Part shown: in pieces, positions 12,049-21,929 of the stretch
Numbering within the stretch: position 1 is the first letter of the stretch
Layout of the letters: each line of letters opens with the position of its first letter
Assembly: GCA_964058845.1 (NCBI GenBank)
Contig: CAXKVR010000150.1
Span: 20,203-84,202, forward strand
Direction of reading: 5' to 3'
DNA: 64,000 nt
Source: Carex sylvatica
Lineage: Eukaryota > Streptophyta > Magnoliopsida > Poales > Cyperaceae
Notes under the pieces: model-generated
What the model saw: only the letters and a program-made list of their open reading frames with translations
Databases searched by the model: none
What the model was told of the DNA's origin: nothing
Made by a program: the position numbers and the translations under genes

Positions 12049-12475
12049 AGAGGTTGGCTACTATGCTTATATAAGCATATCCCCACATATGCTTATAACT
12101 CATTTTTGTGCTTCCAATGCCCAAATGGTCGATCGGAACCGTTCATCTTGTTCTCCATATTAATATGTTCTTGGAAACTAAATTTTACATTTTTCTGAAT
12201 TTTTTTACTATTTATTAAGCTACTTTGAAAATCGCTGATCCAACGGTGGCTGCACAAAACAGTAAAATCAGCAGCCACCGTTGGATTAATAATTTTCAAA
12301 GTGGCTTACTAAATAGTAAAAAAATTCAGAAAAATGTAAAATTTAGTTTCCAAGCACATATTAATATGGAGAACATGATGAACGGTTCAGATCGACCATT
12401 TGGACATTGGAAGCACAAAAATGAGTTATAAGCATATGTGGGGATATGCTTATATAAGCATAGTAGCCAACCTCT
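12049..12475. mobile_element. Second palindromic MITE of the same family, 427 bp
   Basis: AGAGGTTGGCTACTATGC at the left is repeated in reverse complement at the right. The arm interior (CCATATTAATATGT, TTTTACTATTTATTAAG, GATCCAACGGT) is shared with the neighbour at 11611-12029, while the outer 70-80 bp differ. Short minus- and plus-strand frames inside it encode nearly the same peptide because the element is a palindrome. They are not genes. Confidence 0.8.
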
Positions 12476-12479
12476 ATAT

Positions 12480-13362
12480 ATAATGTTGATAGATATTACC
12501 AGTATAATAAAATCTTTTACTGTAGTATTTTTTTAAAAAAAATCTAAAGATGTGATGAAAATAAATCATATAATAATAATATAATAATATGAGAGAAACA
12601 TATTTTAAGCAAATAATATATTTTATAAAATATAACCTTTAAGGAAAAGAGAGAGAATCAATTTAACAAAAAAAAAACTTCAAACTTAATGAAGGATAAA
12701 ATTGTCTATACACTAGAATTAGTAAATTTAATATCACTACTCCAAATCCTATTGGGGATGTTAGGCAAGGACTCCATCTGATTAAATTTTTAATTCTTAT
12801 TAAGGAACATTTATTTTAGTAAAATTAAGAATAAAGACTTAATATGAGTAAAATATAAATTATAGTGTATAAATAACTAAGTATCCTTACATATTTGTTC
12901 AATTTTAATAACCTTGCACGTTGACCAGTCTTCTCACCATTAATCAGAAAAATGTCATGTATACATAATCACATTACATGCCTTTGGAAAGAAAGATAAT
13001 ATCCCTTATATGAAAATTTCCTATTATGAGTTGGTAAATCAACCCAAAATCAGAAATTATACGGAAGGAAACCAAATTTCCAGGTTAAGTTACAAAATAA
13101 GCCAGTAAGCTTTGCCTCAAAATTTAGCAATTTAAACTTACATTATACATCTTACTATTTATTTCAATCCAAAATCAGAGATAATTGATAGGGTCCATAA
13201 TTGTACTAAAAAAGACTAGGTTTTAACTTAGGAAATGATAAAAAAAATCTTGTGTAGATTAGAGTTTTCCATGAGAAACATGTTTCCTATTCTGATCCAT
13301 GATCAAAGAAAATTGAAATTGTCATGGTTCCTATTCTGATATCCGAGATACAGGGCTTCATT
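12480..13362. other. AT-rich intergenic stretch, nothing recognised
   Basis: No long frame, clear repeat or motif. Composition is strongly A/T with poly-A runs. Confidence 0.5.
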
Positions 13363-13370
13363 GCAACAAC

Positions 13371-13733
13371 CAGGGGCAGACCCAGTGTATACCAGAGGGG
13401 GCAGCCGCCCTCTTAGATTTTGAGTTTTAGTTGTAATCTATCGGTACTGATCGACTTTGTTCATTTCTAAAAAAAAATTTGCTTTTCTCTGAATGTTTGA
13501 TTTGTAATTCGGGTTAAATTTAGTATTAAAATCAAAATAAATTTCTTGAAAAATTAGAATTGTAAGTTAAAACATTAGAAATTACAAGTCAGAGCATTGG
13601 AAAATATAAGTCAAATTAAGTATTGTTTTTTTTATCGAGTACCCAATTAGTTAATGGATTTAAATCCAATAAGCTATTTAAATTCGATTCGATATTTTTT
13701 TGTCCCCTGACGAAAATTCTGAATCCGCCCCTG
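13371..13733. mobile_element. hAT-type MITE, 363 bp, 8-bp target duplication
   Basis: The termini are CAGGGGCAGACCCAG and, in reverse complement, CAGGGGCGGATTCAG. GCAACAAC flanks the element exactly on both sides (13363-13370 and 13734-13741). An 8-bp duplication with CAGGGG ends fits the hAT superfamily. There is no transposase, so it is non-autonomous. Confidence 0.85.
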
Positions 13734-13741
13734 GCAACAAC

Positions 13742-14560
13742 CCCCATTTCTTTCTAATTTATTAAGTGAAACTTTGATATTGTAAAGGTCTTAATAAGAA
13801 TGAACAACTTTTACATTTTCTAAAAGAAAACTGGCGCTAATTAATTAGTTCAGACAAAACAAAATATAATTTAGGCTTGGTAAACAAAAAAAGTCGGCTT
13901 TGATATTGAGCGTAATGCGAAATGTGTTTCTCTTCTCCAGTTGCATGAAATGCACCAAATGGTTCCAAAACAAAGTTATGGGCTGTCTACCACAAACATA
14001 AAAATAAAAAAATCCATCACGATTTACAGGTGGGGATAAAGCAACGCACTCACATTTTCTCGTTCTAGATGAAATCCACTACTCCACCAGCTAGCCTGAT
14101 CATGACTTGTGGTCCCCACCTTTGCCTCTAGGAATCTGCCTTTTATTCTTCCCTCCTTTTGACTCGTTCCCAGTTCTGATTTCTGGACAAACATAAATAA
14201 TAGATCAATCACAGCCATGTCGGTATATGGTTTACCACCACGAGAAAATCCATGATAAGTAGTTAATAAAGCGAAATTACACAACCTGATTCAAAGATGA
14301 TGCCACAGGAAAACCGATTTGCAGTTGAGAAAAGTAATGAATAAGATCAAATGTGTCACCTCCTACACACTGGCAGTGCACTGGCAGGGAAGCCGTGTTC
14401 ATGCTTCAAGTCTTAGTTGACTAGTTTGCCTCAGCTATGGCTCATATCTCTCTCTAAACAGCACATAGTTGCTCTTCCCTCGAGTGTTGGTTCTAGTGAC
14501 TTCTGTCTCTTTTTGATGCTCTTAGGTTTTACTGGTAATCCCTTCTACTCCACTGATTTG
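13742..14560. other. Upstream region of the CrRLK1L-like gene
   Basis: No coding signal or recognised repeat. The last few hundred bases are richer in C and T (TCTCTCTCT near 14450), which is common in plant core promoters and leaders. Confidence 0.4.
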
Positions 14561-14561
14561 G

Positions 14562-14626
14562 TATATATTCAGATCAACCTTGTGCTCAATTTCCATCAAT
14601 AATCTCAAAAAACAAGACCCCAAAAA
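14562..14626 (+). promoter_or_regulatory. TATA box and leader of the CrRLK1L-like gene
   Basis: TATATAT at 14562-14568 lies about 60 bp before the ATG at 14627. This allows a TATA element with transcription starting about 30 bp downstream and a short A-rich leader (CAAAAAACAAGACCCC). The motif is visible; its use as promoter is inferred from position. Confidence 0.45.
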
Positions 14627-16234
14627 ATGAAATCCCGGACATGTTCTCTAATACTAATATATATTTCTATCTTAACCCTCAATTTTGCCGTCCCGGCTTT
14701 CACCGCAGACTCCAACGTCACTCACATCCTGTTAAGTTGTGGCACATCAGGAACCTCCCCGGATACTGATGAGAACCTCATATGGGTTGGAGACACTGGT
14801 ACAAAATATATTTCTAATGAAGCTAGCCAAGATGCAAAAATCCCGTACCAGAACCCAGAGGTACCAATGGAACCATTCAGTACTGCACGTATCTTCACCG
14901 CGAATTATACCTACACCTTCCCTCTCTCTCCCGGCCGATACTTCCTTCGCCTCTATTTCTATCCCACAAATTATTCAAATTACCCCGCAGCCAATTCATT
15001 CTTCACTGCCACTGCAGGCCCTTATACTCTTCTCTCCAATTTCAGTGCCTTGATAACCGTAAATGCTCTGAACTATGCATACCTCATTCGGGAATTCTCC
15101 ATCAATCTCACGTCAAATACTCTAAATTTAACCTTTTCGCCCTCAACCAAGCAACCAAATGCATATGCTTTTGTAAATGGAATTGAGATCATGTCGTCTC
15201 CTGATATCTTCAGTTCTCCAAGAACTTACTATGCTGATGGTGTTGATACCCCATTTCCGTATGACCCAGGTATGGCTTTCCAAACAATGTACCGGCTCAA
15301 TGTAGGCGGACGGCCCTTAGCTCCTTCTGAAGACTCAGGTTTGTACCGCTCATGGGATGACGACTCAAGCTATATTTTCGGTGCAGCTTTTGGTGTCACC
15401 TTTCAAAATGACCCTAATGCGACAATTGAATATCCACCAACTATTCCACAATATATTGCACCAGTTCAAGTGTACGAGACGGCACGATCAATGGGTCCAA
15501 ACCCACAAATCAACTTGAATTACAATCTCACTTGGATCCTACAAGTAGATGCTGGGTTCTATTACCTTCTCAGATTCCATTTTTGTGAGATACAGTATCC
15601 CATAACCAAGGTGAACCAGCGGGTATTCTTTATTTACATTAATAACCAGACAGCACAAACCCAATTCGATGTTATAGCATACAGTGGAGGAATCGGCATA
15701 CCCACTTACATGGATTATGTGGTTCTTCCTTTTCGGTCAGATGACTCGGGTCAAATGGATATGTGGGTTGCACTTCACCCGGATCTTTCAACAAAATCTG
15801 AGTATTTTGATGCAATATTGAACGGTCTTGAGGTTTTTAAAATGAGCAAACCTGAGAACAACCTTGCAGGTTTGAACCCGGTGCCAATAGCCCAAAACAC
15901 AATCAACCCAACCTTGACTATTGGTAAGAACCATATTTCCTCAAAGCAAAAGGTTGCGAAAATCATTGGCTTGGTGATTGGGGTCGCTTGTGGTGTTTTG
16001 CTCTTCTCGTCAATTGTTTATATCCTTTGGTTTGTGACATGCAAACTTCAGAAAAAGAAGGAAATGGAGTCAGCAGAGGGTAAGATGAGTGATGGTACAA
16101 CTGTGTTGTCCCCACTGGTCTCTTTATACGTGATTTCAAATTCGCAATCTGATGTTTCAACCAAGACGGATACCACTGGTACATGTACTGGTACTGGTAA
16201 TGGTTATAGATTGGCAAACAATGTTGAAACATGA
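14627..16234 (+). CDS. CrRLK1L (FERONIA-type) receptor-like protein lacking the kinase domain
   Basis: A single-exon frame of 535 residues. Residues 1-27 form a signal peptide. Residues about 30-405 form the tandem malectin-like ectodomain, with CrRLK1L hallmarks: NVGGRPLAPSEDSGLYRSWD (225-244), LLRFHFCEIQ (314-323), LNGLEVFKMSK (398-408) and several N-glycosylation sites. Residues about 446-471 are the membrane span, followed by the basic stop-transfer CKLQKKKE. Family members are about 850-900 residues, with an intracellular Ser/Thr kinase that is usually encoded without introns. Here the juxtamembrane stretch (KMSDGTTVLSPLVSLY, TKTDTTG) is recognisable, then the frame stops at residue 535 where the kinase should begin. 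I see no kinase motif downstream. The family senses cell-wall state and RALF peptides at the plasma membrane. This product could at most bind ligand or partner, for example as a decoy or co-receptor, or it is a young pseudogene with an intact front half. Confidence 0.9.
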   Translation: MKSRTCSLILIYISILTLNFAVPAFTADSNVTHILLSCGTSGTSPDTDENLIWVGDTGTKYISNEASQDAKIPYQNPEVPMEPFSTARIFTANYTYTFPLSPGRYFLRLYFYPTNYSNYPAANSFFTATAGPYTLLSNFSALITVNALNYAYLIREFSINLTSNTLNLTFSPSTKQPNAYAFVNGIEIMSSPDIFSSPRTYYADGVDTPFPYDPGMAFQTMYRLNVGGRPLAPSEDSGLYRSWDDDSSYIFGAAFGVTFQNDPNATIEYPPTIPQYIAPVQVYETARSMGPNPQINLNYNLTWILQVDAGFYYLLRFHFCEIQYPITKVNQRVFFIYINNQTAQTQFDVIAYSGGIGIPTYMDYVVLPFRSDDSGQMDMWVALHPDLSTKSEYFDAILNGLEVFKMSKPENNLAGLNPVPIAQNTINPTLTIGKNHISSKQKVAKIIGLVIGVACGVLLFSSIVYILWFVTCKLQKKKEMESAEGKMSDGTTVLSPLVSLYVISNSQSDVSTKTDTTGTCTGTGNGYRLANNVET

Positions 16235-16370
16235 GCACCAGTACACACAAATGGCAATAAATATTTATAGATTGGCAATAAATGTTGCCTTGATGTTCCG
16301 ATAAACTAGAAATCTTGTAATGGTTAATGATCAAGTACATTATATCTATTTGTTAAATAAAATCTCTAGT
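16235..16370 (+). terminator. 3' UTR with several AATAAA-type signals
   Basis: AATAAATATTT just after the stop, a further AATAAATG and TTAAATAAAATC near 16355 are candidate plant polyadenylation signals for the CrRLK1L-like gene. Which is used cannot be told from sequence. Confidence 0.4.
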
Positions 16371-16415
16371 GCTTTCTGCTTTTTAATTTTCGTGTATTTA
16401 ATGACCACTTCTGTT

Positions 16416-16640
16416 ATGAAAATAGCAGCAGGGGCATATTAGATAGATTTACATTTTTTTCCTTTCTTCGACAACTCTAGACATATAGCACCATTTAGGC
16501 TTCTTTTTATTTTTTGTTTTTATGTTTTCTTCTCATTTCTTTCAACACACATCACCAGGCTCTCTTTCTGAGAACCTCCACACTGTAACCGAATATGGTT
16601 AATATAAAGTGGGGCTAGACCCCTCTTGTTTCCTCAAAAA
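16416..16640 (+). mobile_element. 5'-truncated LINE (L1-type) tail, 16-bp target duplication
   Basis: AATGACCACTTCTGTT occurs at 16400-16415 and again at 16641-16656. The 225 bp between ends in CCTCAAAAAA, the poly-A side of a retroposon. The 3' segment GGTTAATATAAAGTGGGG resembles plant L1 3' ends. It contains no frame. The duplication is seen; the LINE assignment is inferred. Confidence 0.7.
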
Positions 16641-16656
16641 AATGACCACTTCTGTT

Positions 16657-16999
16657 TTTTTCTTTTTTCTTTTTCTTGAAGTAAATAAATTAAAAATTAC
16701 TTCATTTTAGTGAGTTATCTGTCGTATAAGTAAGGATATGTTGCATCATTTTACAAAGAAACTGGATATCTGTTTTTGAGCGAGCTATGCTAGCTTTTGT
16801 GTAATTTGTACCCATGGTTGAAATATGAAATGATAAAACTAGATACCCATTATACATGAACATATTAATTCCATTAAAATACTTTGTTTGGACCATCTTA
16901 ACATATATATTGAAGAAACTTTCGGTGTTTATGAAGTGCAAATACTGGTACATTTTGACAAATCTTATAAATTTTGTTCGCTTGTGACCTAATGACCCC
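16657..16999. other. Intergenic, nothing recognised
   Basis: T-rich start, then ordinary A/T-rich sequence without a credible frame or repeat. Confidence 0.4.
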
Positions 17000-17008
17000 G
17001 TGCCTGAT

Positions 17009-17171
17009 GGAAATAAATCTGCTGTTATTCCGATCCCAACCGTTCAAATTTTTCTTTGCACAACTCTCAATGAAGAAATTTTTTCATGTGAGGATCTCAA
17101 CGGAAATCAGTGGTTGGGATTGGAATAACAGGTTTCTGGTATTCCTCTGGAATAACAGCAGATCTATTTCC
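17009..17171. mobile_element. Short Mutator-type MITE, 163 bp, 9-bp target duplication
   Basis: The ends GGAAATAAATCTGCTGTTATTCC and, in inverse, GGAATAACAGCAGATCTATTTCC form a terminal inverted repeat with one mismatch. GTGCCTGAT is repeated exactly on both sides (17000-17008 and 17172-17180). Nine bases is the Mutator-type duplication length. A second internal copy of the TTCCxGAATAACAG motif lies near 17125-17155. Confidence 0.85.
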
Positions 17172-17180
17172 GTGCCTGAT

Positions 17181-17499
17181 AGGTTTCCCAGAGCTTGATA
17201 TCTGATACTTTTATTCAGGATTCTACTGGTCAAGGCACAGGTCTTCAGAGTGATTTCTGATATTTCTGATAGATTCCCTTGAGCTTGATTTTCATGAGCT
17301 ATTATTGGGATATTGTAACTGGAACAGTTAAATACATAATAGATCTTGCTTAGCAAGTGGAGATTATTAAATAAAAATAGTCTCTGAAGAAGAATCTAAC
17401 TTCTTTGTACTTTCAATGCAAAGAATGTCATACGAAGCAAAAAAGTACCAGCCACTTAAGCTACTAGTTTTCTTCCACTTATGTCCATAATCGTCTAGC
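17181..17499. other. Intergenic, nothing recognised
   Basis: Contains the recurring word GAGCTTGAT and TTTCTGATA but no convincing frame. No gene is called. Confidence 0.4.
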
Positions 17500-17870
17500 T
17501 TTTACACACAGACAGGTGATGGAAGAAGCCGATCAGTCCATACCGTAAAGAGAAGCTGATCAGTCCATACCCTAAATAGATTGTTGCCTGATTCCACAAC
17601 ATAATTGATCCCATCCTGACATCCTGTGGTTCAGAGACCCCTGCATTTGGATTGTCATGAACAAACTATGATGCTGTGCTTGGATCAAATACACTGAGCT
17701 TCCCGTCTCTTGCCACCTTATAGGCCTTTCCTTGGTAAAATACTACATTCTCGTCCTCAGTACTGAAACTATCTTTTGCGAAAGGATTGGGCAGGAGTTC
17801 AATTAGATTCTGGGAGAAAGGGTTGTAAAAGAAAATTGAACTCGAAAAAAAGTGGCATAGTAATAGCCAA
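17500..17870 (-). pseudogene. Fragment of a DUF295-type F-box protein
   Basis: On the minus strand the text FYNPFSQNLIELLPNPF, then VVFYQGKAYKVARDGKLSVFDP, follows the pattern of the C-terminal DUF295 domain of plant F-box proteins (FYNPFT...; VVF.nG.fY....dG.lgvFDP). A stop follows FDPSTAS, and the same frame continues with recognisable but uninformative text. The F-box and the front of the domain are missing. The short frame that spans it starts in unrelated sequence. Assignment rests on these two motifs only. Confidence 0.45.
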
Positions 17871-18151
17871 CGAATGTTTTGTCGAGACAATATATATATA
17901 CATGATGTGATTATCAACGCGGTGACAGTCGACGTCCACAAAATGGATGCATTTTGCTAAAGTGTGGCACAATAGCAATTTCTCCTCATTTATCTTCTTC
18001 TGCCTTTTTTTTTCCTTTACTTAATGTCCTAGCTAACACATCCTTTATGGTGTAAATAGAGAGGTGTAGATAGGTAGGACTTTGTAAATATACATTTTTT
18101 AATCAATACAATTGTCATCGGTAAAACCGTTAACCTTATATATATAGAGAG

Positions 18152-18537
18152 AGAGGAGAGATCCAATTAAATCCTTTTTTATTTTGTTGATACCGGATTA
18201 CAATTTACATTTTTAAAGTTCAAACAGTCAATTCAAATCGTTCAATATGATGGATATATTAAAATGTGCTTGCACATCAAATTTTATATTTTTTTTTTGA
18301 TTTTTTTTACTATTTATTAAGATGGATACAAAAATTTAATAATCTAAATATAACGATATACTTAATAAATAGTAAAAAAAAAATCTAAAAATATAAAATT
18401 TGATTTGCAAGTACATTTTAATTAATATATATATATTATGTTGAACGGTTTGAATTGACTATTTGAACTTTGAAAACTTTATAAATGAAGAATGTAATTT
18501 AGTGTCACTAAAAAAGATGTAATTGGATTCCTCCTCT
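18152..18537. mobile_element. Palindromic MITE related to the 11611-12475 pair
   Basis: AGAGGAGAGATCC at the left mirrors GGATTCCTCCTCT at the right. The interior shares TTTTACTATTTATTAAG and its complement, GTGCTTG...CAAATTTTATA and AACGGTTTGAAT-like words with the pair near 11.6-12.5 kb. It is flanked by TATATA on both sides. More diverged than the pair. Confidence 0.7.
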
Positions 18538-18947
18538 ATATATATAGAGTGTAATTCGGTGTCAAAAAAAAAGATGTCATCAAACTTAACATTCCTTCGG
18601 TTTAGAAAAGAAATTTGTTTTATTATAGTGAAAACAATCTCAGGCAATTAGTCTGACCATGGCCGCAGTTCATCATCATCATCATGGTAGTCATTAACAT
18701 CATCATTATCATGATCATGATCTGCTGCTGCTTCTGCTGATGCTTCTTCCTTTTTCCTCAATAAGTTTTATCTCAGATCGAGGCCATAACTGTCATGTTA
18801 GAGACCGTAATTGTCATTTTCAATTTCCTTGTGTATAAACAGTGTACAATGAATTTCAATGACAACCTCAAATATGTCTATACATTCTAAAATCACATAA
18901 TAGAAATCATAAATAATATGTAAAAATATGGTGTCAAGATGTGTCAC
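18538..18947. other. Intergenic with a short CAT/GCT microsatellite
   Basis: (CAT)5 at 18671-18685 is followed by imperfect CAT and GCTGCTGCTTCTGCTGATGC runs to about 18750. Nothing else is recognised. Confidence 0.5.
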
Positions 18948-20688
18948 TGATAGACCTAAATTATATACATGTTCGATTTGATTTTTATCACGAAATAACA
19001 CCAAATATCTTGAATTTTTTATATAAAAAGAATAGAATACACTTAGAATCAAGTTATTGCGTTTGCTCGGCTTTAATTTGCAAAAAATGAAGAAAATGAA
19101 GAAAAATGCCCTTAGTGCAGACGCACTAGGCACTGATGCGGACACACTTAACACTTAGACAAAATTGAAAGATTCAACAGCCAACAGAAGAAAGTCCGAC
19201 CACAGTGCGGACGCACAGACCCGTGATGAAGCCGAACGCAACACTTAGTCAATTTCAGACGATTTCAGAATTTTCATAGCAACACAAAAAACTCTGAGAG
19301 TAGTGCAGATGCACTAAATCCCAGTGCGGACGCACGCAACATGCATAAATCATAGAAGGGAAGTTTTGAAGCCCGTGCGGACGCACTCTGGTCGCATTCA
19401 GCCTAAAAAATGTGCTTTCGATGGTTTTTCTATTTCCAGCACTCCAGGCCACGTCCCAAGGACCCAAATTAGAACACGCGAATTAGGAAAACTTGTGGGA
19501 CAAATATTTAGTAACTTCCCACGTCCATATGCTCCATAATTGGTAGAATTTCAACTATAAAAGGAGTATAACTTTTCCATTCAAGGCATCTCTCTTACTA
19601 TTCATACTTAGCGTAAATTTCTGAAGTCTCGGAAGCAATTCAAGAAAGAAGAAGAAGATTTCAAGTAAGAAACATGCAAGATTAGGGTTCTTCATTTAGA
19701 GAATGGTGTAACTATTTTTCTCTATTTAATTTCTCTTTGTTTTAACCAATTGTTGTAACGAATTTTTTGTTGAATTCTTGCATCTTCATGAGAGACTAGT
19801 TTTCCTCTCTAGGGATTAGGTCTTTTATCATGAACTTGTTTAATTTTATCTTACTCGAATTTTAGTTTTTATTATGATTGTTTAATTTGATTGTTAATTT
19901 ATGTGATTTATTCTTTGTGTTGATGCATGATTTGTGCTTGAATTGTTATATTCCGCTTAGGATTCAAAAGAACCAAAGTAGATTAGGATAGTACCAAATT
20001 GTGAACATAAATACCTTAGGATTTAGACTAAAATTGACCAATTTGAAATCTAAACCAGAACTATAAAAATTAGGGTTAGAGTTTGGTAAAGGACTTAATC
20101 GTGAAGTAAAATCCCTAATTAGGATCTCTTGAATTGAATTGAATGTTGGTACGAAACATTTAATCATGAAGTACCAATATCTAAGGATATGATAGACTAA
20201 CAAGGACATCATGGACTAGATAGCTAGGGTGAATGACTTAATCATAAAATCTAAATTATTTAGGCACATTATTAACTCACGAAAGTGAACCTTTTTAACA
20301 TCTTAGGATAGAAATCTCATCAAATTAAACATGAATTTAAACAAATCGAGTAGATAGGATTATCAAGGGATTGTAGACCGAATGTCCCTAGACTTTCAAT
20401 CCTTGAAAGTAACCAAAACTCTCTTTTTACTTTACAGTTTTAGATTAATTGTTTCAAACCTCCTCTCTTTGGGTATTGAACCCAACAATTAGAAATTCTA
20501 GAACAAAACCCCCCAAATCAACTTTACTTTCTTTAATATTCTGAATTTAATCAATAGAGTTAAGAATTAGTATTTTTTGATTTTTTTCTGGGGATCGATA
20601 CCCAAAGTACTACAAGGATAGTTTGTGTGCTTGCAATTGACCATATATTTGAGTATTAGGTTTATATATTTGGCACCGTTGCTGGGAT
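18948..20688 (+). mobile_element. Ty3/gypsy-type LTR fragment with degraded primer-binding site
   Basis: TGGCACCGTTGCTGGGAT at 20671-20688 is a three-mismatch version of TGGCGCCGTTGCCGGGGA, the Asp-tRNA-type primer site of Athila/Tat elements, which occurs intact at 39021. Upstream are LTR-like features: a TATA box in CTATAAAAGG near 19557, GATCGATACCC near 20596 (also near the 3' end of the 37309 LTR), and several GTGCGGACGCAC-like palindromic words at 19200-19400. The start near 18948 (TGATAGACC) is a guess by resemblance to other LTR starts. No gag or pol follows, because the next 1.1 kb is a tandem array. Confidence 0.55.
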
Positions 20689-20699
20689 TATCGGATAGA

Positions 20700-21845
20700 C
20701 TTTGGAGTACTCTGATAGTGTCCCCATATGACAAGAGAAGAGGGTAGTTGAACCCTAATACAAAACTTCGATCCAAGCTCTTTTACAACACCTTCAATTG
20801 GACTACTCTAAACACCTTCAATTGTAGAGTTGTATTAGGGTTGGAACTACCCTCTTCTCTTGTCATATAGAGACATTACTAAAGTGCTTCAAATACCTTC
20901 AATTGGAGTGTTATATCAGAATTCTAAATACTCTATTATCTTGCCATATAGAAACACTACAAGAGTGCACCAAACACCTTATATTGGAGTGTTGTACTAG
21001 GGTTGTAAATGTCATATTATCTTACCATATATAGACACTACTATAGTGCTTCAAACACCTTCAATTGGAGTGTAGTATTAGGATTGCAAATGTCTAATTA
21101 TCTTGCCATATAGAGACACTACTAGAGTGCTCTAAACATCTTCAATTGGAGTGTTGTATTAGGATTACAAATGTCCTATTATCTTGCCATATAGAGGCAC
21201 TAATAGAGTGCTCCAAACACCCTCAATTGAAGTGTTTTATTAGGGTTATAACTACCATCTTATGTTGCTATCTAGAGACACTACTAGAGTGCTGCAAATA
21301 CTTTAAATTGGAGTGTTGTATTAAGGTTGCAACTACCTTCTTCTCTTATCATATAGAGACATTACTAGAATGCTCCAAACACATTCAATTAAAGTGTTGT
21401 ATTAGGGTTCTAAATGTCTTATTATCTTGCCATATAGAGACACAACAAGAGTGCTCTAAACATCTTTAATTCGAGTGTTGTATTAGGGTTGCAAATGCCC
21501 TATTATCTTGTAATCTGGTGACACTACTAGAGTGCTCCAAGCACCTTCAATTGGAGTGTTGTATTAGGGTTGTAAATGTCTTATTATCTTGCCATATAAA
21601 GACACTACTAGAGTGCTCCAAACATCTTTAATTGGAGTGTTGTATTAGGCTTGCAAAAGCTCTATTATCTTGCCATTTGGAGACACTACTAGAGTGCTCA
21701 AAACACCTTCAATTGGAGTATTTGTATTAGGGTTGTAAATGCCGTATTATCTTGCTATATAGAGACACTACTAGAGTGCTCCAAACTTCTTCAATTGGAG
21801 TGTTGTATTAGGATTGTAAATGTCTTACTATCTTTCCATATAGAT
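20700..21845. repeat. 81-bp tandem array A, with one inverted unit at its left end
   Basis: About 13 copies of a unit containing GAGACACTACTAGAGTGCTC, CAAACACCTTCAATTGGAGT, GTTGTATTAGGGTTG and TATTATCTTGCCATATA repeat at about 81 bp. At 20700-20770 one unit lies in the opposite orientation (CATATGACAAGAGAAGAGGG then CCCTAATACAA), so a hairpin with about 45-bp arms forms against the first forward unit. The array begins only about 10-30 bp after the degraded primer site. Because 81 is divisible by three, frames run through several units; their Cys-rich products are repeat artefacts. Confidence 0.85.
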
Positions 21846-21929
21846 ATTAGCCCCAAGGCACCTAGAGGGGGGGGGGGGTGAATAGGCATTTTTTATATTT
21901 TTGGTCTAAGTAATAATATTCTAGTTTTC

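Noticed and set aside
12093..12431. Two short frames encoding nearly the same peptide on opposite strands
   Set aside because: They lie in the two arms of one palindromic MITE, which explains the identity.
21146..21469. Cys-rich 107-codon frame with internal repeats
   Set aside because: A product of the 81-bp tandem repeat; similar frames appear in array B in more than one reading frame.
20700..21845. Regularly spaced repeats as a possible CRISPR-like array
   Set aside because: The whole 81-bp unit repeats with no unique spacers, and the context is plant nuclear DNA.
21867..21878. Run of 12 G
   Set aside because: The related LTR at 46262 has only six, so this is a homopolymer expansion or sequencing error rather than a quadruplex-type signal.
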